Part shown: piece after piece, positions 47,601 through 64,000 of the stretch
Layout: every line of letters begins with the position of its first letter
Position numbering within the stretch: the stretch's first letter is position 1
DNA from: Pleodorina starrii
Taxonomy: Eukaryota > Chlorophyta > Chlorophyceae > Chlamydomonadales > Volvocaceae
NCBI GenBank assembly: GCA_030267565.1
Contig: BRXU01000002.1
Location: forward strand, 682,001-746,000
DNA length: 64,000 nt
Direction of reading: 5' to 3'
Made by a program: the position numbers and the translations under genes
Notes under the pieces: generated by a model
Databases searched by the model: none
Seen by the model: only the letters and a program-made list of their open reading frames with translations
Told to the model about the DNA's origin: nothing

Positions 47601-47763
47601 CGCCGGCAGTAGTGGCCTCTCCGCCGTCGCCGCCAATCTGAGCGCCGAACCGGCGCTGGCGCCATTGTTCAGGTCGGGCGCGCTGGTGCGTATGCCCGCG
47701 TCTGACTTGCAGTACACACCGTACGAAAAGGATTGCCCAAGTATGTGGTATATGGCCACGTGA
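32639..47763 (+). CDS. DOMON plus type II copper monooxygenase (MOXD1/DBH-like)
   Basis: This is a predicted secreted, ascorbate-dependent copper hydroxylase of the DBH/PHM family. The exons are 32639-32885, 33125-33333, 33644-33745, 34104-34720, 44977-45125, 45307-45395, 45624-45788, 46111-46209, 46437-46517, 46832-46917 and 47364-47763. Phases close to give 747 residues. The start is set by a signal peptide ([20 protein letters not shown]). The DOMON domain follows ([20 protein letters not shown]), then a low-complexity Gly/Asn/Ser/Glu-rich spacer and the two copper domains. All six ligands are present: the HH pair in [10 protein letters not shown], His in LQVHYNNP, both His in [10 protein letters not shown], and Met in [12 protein letters not shown]. 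The substrate is unknown. Intron 4 is 10,256 bp because it carries a transposable element. Without the element it would be about 264 bp. The last exon might instead splice at 47731 (GTATGT) to an unseen exon. Confidence 0.87.
34806..35850. repeat. Left inverted arm of the foldback element
   Basis: A unique outer segment of about 340 bases is followed by about three and a half tandem monomers of 196-200 bp. Equivalent points (CTTACAG) fall at 35257, 35453 and 35653. Each monomer contains GGCTCCTTGCTAGCAACGA facing its complement. The innermost monomer, near 35750, is diverged. Confidence 0.85.
35851..36270. other. Element interior between left arm and satellite
   Basis: About 420 bases lie here without a recognisable gene or repeat. 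An open frame from 35850 to 36104 gives an unremarkable translation that I do not recognise. Confidence 0.4.
36271..39528. repeat. 195-bp satellite with 4-monomer (781-bp) higher-order repeat
   Basis: About 16.7 head-to-tail monomers of 195 bp lie here. Most carry TTTCTGGGG, GGACCAGC and GAGTACCGCC. Every fourth monomer (near 36896, 37680, 38461 and 39241) instead carries TTTCCGGGG, GGGCCAGC and GAGTGCACGCC with one extra base, giving an exact 781-bp higher-order period. The monomer near 37091 is a hybrid, and the truncated last one is again of the variant type. Long open frames on both strands arise only because 195 is divisible by three. Confidence 0.95.
39529..40879. repeat. 27-bp minisatellite, about 50 copies
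   Basis: Units of the form CCCTTGCCACCCATGTCCAG plus CCTCGAG are repeated about fifty times with few changes. One plus frame reads LEPLPPMSS and other frames are also open, as expected of a 27-bp unit. The array abuts the 195-bp satellite directly at 39528/39529. A block containing CCCCGAG and CCATCC variants recurs at about 39846 and 40057, so larger segments were duplicated. Confidence 0.95.
40880..43445. other. Unassigned interior of the foldback element
   Basis: The first part (40880-41440) is a proline/serine-codon-biased degenerate derivative of the 27-bp repeat. From 41450 to 42100 the DNA is more AT-rich. Imperfect GGAGCTAGCGGC repeats occur at about 42130-42230, and C-rich low complexity occupies 43000-43440. 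I found no transposase, reverse transcriptase or integrase motif on either strand. Confidence 0.45.
43446..43800 (-). other. Possible coding remnant at the inner edge of the right arm
   Basis: On the minus strand an open frame ends at a stop at 43446. Its translation looks more protein-like than its surroundings, with segments such as [17 protein letters not shown] and a QQQQ run. It could be the last piece of a captured or degraded gene. I do not recognise the family and it has no visible start or upstream exon. Confidence 0.25.
43786..44789. repeat. Right inverted arm of the foldback element
   Basis: This mirrors the left arm. About three and a half monomers of about 197 bp (GCATCTGTAAG at 43933, 44131 and 44328) are followed by the outer unique segment from about 44450. 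That segment is the reverse complement of 34819-35155 with only scattered differences. Confidence 0.85.
46578..46618. repeat. Perfect 20-bp inverted repeat
   Basis: The left arm TCCAGTCACTTGACTCCAGT (46578-46597) and its exact complement at 46599-46618 are separated by one base. It lies in the intron after the exon 46437-46517 of the monooxygenase gene. Confidence 0.9.
46634..46691. repeat. 30-bp tandem duplication
   Basis: Two copies of a unit starting TAATTCAATGTCGGGAGGAT follow the palindrome in the same intron. Confidence 0.85.
47035..47096. repeat. 21-bp inverted repeat, 20-base loop
   Basis: The arms 47035-47055 (TCGTGGCTCGGGACATGTACC less the last base or so) and 47076-47096 pair with a single mismatch. 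The hairpin is in the last intron of the monooxygenase gene. Confidence 0.75.
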
Positions 47764-49582
47764 TGCGGCATCACCTATCTAGCGGAATGGGGCTTAATTA
47801 CTGGGCTGAATGACTGGGTAATTTCTAGCGGAAAAAAAGCCCTTAATTACTGGATGCTGCTGCCGATACTTGTGCGCGACCCGGTGTTCGAGCCATGTCT
47901 AGGTATGTACGTATCCCGCGCTTCGTTCGAGGGCGTTGCGCTACCAAGCAACGGGACGGATCTTGACGGATGATGGCTGCGACGCATCGCATCTATCTCA
48001 TTCTCACAGCGCCCAAAAACCTCTCTCGACACGCAAGCAGGCTAGCCTGCAAGATGTTTCAGTGTACGGGCTCCGTCGTGACACGCATTAAATTGCAGTG
48101 TTGCGAAATGCAGTTCGGAACGACGGACGCGTGGACGCTGCTGCCTGAGGAACGCCGTACACGAGGCTGTTTGTTATTATTAGGTCTGCGAAGTCGTGTT
48201 GAGTAGGTCATTTGTTGGCTCTGCTGTGCAAATACATGTGCCGCCGTGTGAGCGTGGGAAAGCTGAAGTGGAGTAGTAAGCCTGCACCTGTACGTATTTC
48301 ATGCATACTTTAACAGAAGTAGTACACAGCCTGTTTGAACTTCAATTCAAGCTTCTTCGGCGGTCATGTTGTCCCCCGCCACGAGTTGTCCATTCACGGT
48401 ATAGGTCTTGGGGGCCTTTACAAGCCGTTCCTCTACCATTCGTGCGCACCGGCAAATTAAATGAATTTATATAAAAACATAAATAAATGAAGTTCAACTC
48501 ATAAATCGAAGCTCTCTTCGTTGAAGGTAAGCCCAGCTGGGGGCGGGTCGGGTAGGTGAGGTGGGGGTGGATGGTGGATAGTGGATAGATGGTTGGGTTC
48601 GGAGCGTGGGTTGGGCGCAATTAGTTGTGGGTTGGGGGCTAATAGCCCACCTACCTACCGACATCGATATAAAAATCAAGCCCGTCTGTCCTCCTTCCCA
48701 GCCGGCTACCCTCCCCACCCACCGACCTTCATGGCCCCATGCCCGACTGTCTAGTCTACCGTTGTCATGAATCATGATGATGAGGTTAAAATGGGTCATA
48801 GCTCGGCCGGCGGTACGAGTTCAGTACGCCAGCGGCACGGAGTCGTCCCGACCCACATGGGGGGGGGGGCTTTCGTCGTTCTGATCTGACCGTCCGCGGG
48901 CGCCCATGGGTGGGTGGGACTGCACACGAGATTTGGTTGACTAGACCAATCCGGTCCACTCGATTTAAGTCCGGTCCAAAAGAATCGTCTGGTGGGCACG
49001 CTGCTGACCTGTTTTTGCAGGGCCGCGACGGTGGCGCTCATTGGCTGGGGCGCCCCGGGCGAGCGCTTACAGCAATTCTTACGAACACACATGGTCTTCA
49101 CGAAAGGCTCGGCATATGCCGTGCATTGGTTCTTCCTGGTTTTACAGGCGTAGAAACTAGGAAGGCTGTGCGTTGACAAGAGTTTTTGACTAATAATTCC
49201 GGAGTCTAGAACTAACTGTAACAACCACAACACGACAACGGTTTTTCAGAGCACCCTCTGGTGCGGCTCCGTTAGCGCGCTCTAACGCCTTCCTTCGCTG
49301 CGGTGTTGCTTCTAGTACCCCCGTAAGACTGCCAGCTTTGCTCGACTTCAGCCGTCGGTGCGTACTGCGCTGCACGGGGAGGTGATCGCAGTGCGCGCCG
49401 GATGGCGGTGCTTTAGGGTCACAACTTTGCTCCCTATGTGCAAACAGAAATCGGGAGCGAGAGTACAACGGCCAACGGATGGTTTCGGTGCTGTGTTTCC
49501 TGTGTCCCCGTTTGCGCGAGTCTGTGAAACTGGAAAAAGCGTTCTCGGGAAGTGCTGTTTGTATATATACCAGTTTTAAGTG

Positions 49583-49607
49583 TCAAGTCTCAAGTCTAAG
49601 TCCGACT
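49583..49607. repeat. Short perfect palindrome
   Basis: AAGTCTAAGTC and GACTTAGACTT are perfect complements around one C. Partial copies of AAGTCTC flank it on both sides. Confidence 0.75.
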
Positions 49608-49753
49608 TAGACTTACCGGCCAAGTCTCGGTGGCCGACACAGGCCAAAGACAAGAGATTTGAAGGGAGAGGGGCGGGCGGGGGTTTTGGAAGACGTTAGT
49701 TTAAAGGAGGAGGCGGTGAGTCGAACGGCGAGTGGGTGATGAGTACAAACTAG

Positions 49754-49999
49754 CAGGGTGGCTATCTTGAGATATGATTATATATTCGGGAGAAAATTTT
49801 GGAAATCTGGAGATACTTTTGCCGTGCAAAAAGCTGAAGGTTTAGATAATCCGGCCTCACAGGTGGGCATGGTATCTCCCGGGGCCGTGTTTAGCCGGGA
49901 AAATCCCCTCCTAGACAGATCCTGACAGATACTCTCAGCGCTTCTGAGCCAGGAGTATCTCTGGCCGTAGATATTCAGCAAAATAAGATAGCCACCCTG
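49754..49999. mobile_element. hAT-type MITE, 246 bp
   Basis: The 15-bp terminal inverted repeats CAGGGTGGCTATCTT (49754-49768 and complement at 49985-49999) are perfect. A perfect 8-bp target-site duplication, CAAACTAG, flanks them at 49746-49753 and 50000-50007. An 8-bp duplication with ends starting CAGGG is characteristic of the hAT superfamily. The interior is AT-rich and non-coding, so the element is non-autonomous. Confidence 0.9.
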
Positions 50000-50457
50000 C
50001 AAACTAGGCGATATTGAATCTACGTACGGCAAGCGCAGCATGAGCGCCACCATGCTAATGTAAGGCGGAATGGAGACGCTAAAACGCAGTCATGCAAGTA
50101 GTTGTCATTCTCTTACGAGGTGTTCTCTCTCCTTTTTCCTGTAGGCCGTCCCCTGTCTTGCCTCGACGCTAATCCTGTTCTTGCTCAAATCTTTGTAGCA
50201 CTAGCCATCCAATCCGATTCTGCTTTTGCGTTGTGTGACACCTTTTGCAACTGTTGATGAATATATGCGCCGGTAGTTTTCCGAGGTTGCCCTGGTTTTG
50301 GCGATTTGTTCAGGCGATAGCGGAACTCACGAGTTCATAACAGGTGCTTTTGGCATCATGTTGGCGGGGCTTTCTGTGGAATCTGGACAATGAAATCAAA
50401 TATTGTACAGTGATGACACTATTTCTCCTCGCCAGCAGGAGCTCCGTCCCCACGGCG

Positions 50458-63363
<12,906 letters not shown>

Positions 63364-64000
63364 GGCACCGCGAATTCGGACGGGTACGCACTGAAATGAA
63401 CGAAGGCACTCTGTTGGGAAACAAGGAAGTACGTACGAGCAAGCCACACGTACCTACTGCTGCTGCCTCAGCGTTGTGTGTGTTTCTGCTGCGAGCAAGC
63501 CAAGTTTGTATGTGTATTATTATCCATTTGCAGCAGCCAACGTATGCACACGTAGTTAATCTGGAAATAATTCTGCACGCATAGTAAATGTGCGGTACAG
63601 TGCAGTGCAGCGAGTGCAGTGCGGTACACTGCAGTGCAGCGAGTGCAGTGCGGTACACTGCAGTGCAGCGAGTGCAGTGCGGTACAGTGCGGTGCAGTAG
63701 TGCGGTGTGTGTGATGATGTCAATTTCCCGGCCGCCGTGTTGGGACATAACGGTGTAAAGGCCTTTCTGGATGTTGTCATCCACGTACGGCAACTGGCTG
63801 CTGGAATTTCGGCGAGGTCAAACATATATACATGCATACATACATATATGCATGCCAGTCAATGCCGTGGATACATGGCGGTATGTACAATCAACTTCGT
63901 TTTGCAACAATGCTTGCCAGTGGTGGCGGCTTTTTGGGGACGATTGACTGCCTTCGCGGCGCAAGATGTTCCTCTGCGGGGTTTGGAAATAGTTCCTTCA
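63364..64000. other. SNF2 3' untranslated region and downstream DNA
   Basis: A TGTAA motif at 63754-63758, about 390 bases past the stop, matches the usual chlorophycean polyadenylation signal and is a candidate 3' end. A 29-bp repeat precedes it. Nothing else is recognisable to the window edge. Confidence 0.4.
63596..63690. repeat. 29-bp tandem repeat in the SNF2 3' region
   Basis: About three copies of a 29-bp unit containing GCGAGTGCAGTGCGGTACA start at 63610, 63639 and 63668. The GTGCAGTGC and GCACTGCAC content makes the region partly self-complementary. Confidence 0.8.

Larger units (their letters stand above)
47764..50457. other. Intergenic region between monooxygenase and SNF2 genes
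   Basis: No supported gene was found. It holds a small palindrome near 49583, a hAT-type MITE at 49754-49999, and AT-richer DNA at 48300-48500 and 50200-50350. The 3' end of the monooxygenase transcript and the SNF2 promoter should lie here, but I could not place either. Confidence 0.5.

Overview
This window reads as nuclear DNA of a green alga, most likely a chlamydomonadalean or volvocine relative. It is GC-rich and very intron-dense, with short exons bounded by GT-AG. Coding regions contain long Gly, Ala and Gln tracts, and introns are full of micro- and minisatellites. The gene families (TIR-NACHT-WD40, DOMON/copper monooxygenase, RING-SNF2, plastid-type aldo/keto reductase) fit an alga. 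The taxon is inferred from these features, not proven. I assembled gene models by hand from splice sites, reading phase and family motifs.

Layout. (1) 1526-7276, minus strand: a complete 12-exon aldo/keto reductase of the Tas type with an organelle-targeting-like N terminus and an intact D-Y-K-H tetrad. (2) About 7850-12512 and 12086-29926, plus strand: a very large STAND-type gene. Its order is disordered Gly/Ala/Gln-rich N-terminal region, TIR-like domain with the WC-L-x-E motif, P-loop NACHT-like NTPase, and 14 WD40 repeats. Every exon from 14257 to the stop at 29926 is in phase. The exons before 12086 are probably the same gene, but the joins are not all resolved. (3) 32639-47763, plus strand: a secreted DOMON plus type II copper monooxygenase (MOXD1/DBH-like) with all six copper ligands. 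Its fourth intron carries a 9,984-bp foldback-type transposable element (34806-44789). (4) 50458-63363, plus strand: a 24-exon RAD5/RAD16-like SNF2 protein with an embedded C3HC4 RING finger. It has N-terminal SUMO-interaction-like motifs and unusual substitutions in both Walker motifs.

The mobile element has about 1-kb inverted arms made of roughly 197-bp monomers, each with a 39-bp perfect palindrome. Its interior holds a 195-bp satellite organised in a four-monomer, 781-bp higher-order repeat, then a 27-bp minisatellite of about 50 copies. A candidate 8-bp target duplication brackets it. A separate 246-bp hAT-type MITE with a perfect 8-bp duplication lies at 49754-49999.

The four genes do not form a pathway. 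They look like independent neighbouring loci, with the reductase and the STAND gene divergently transcribed. Spaces between genes hold simple repeats and hairpins. I saw no rRNA, tRNA or CRISPR.
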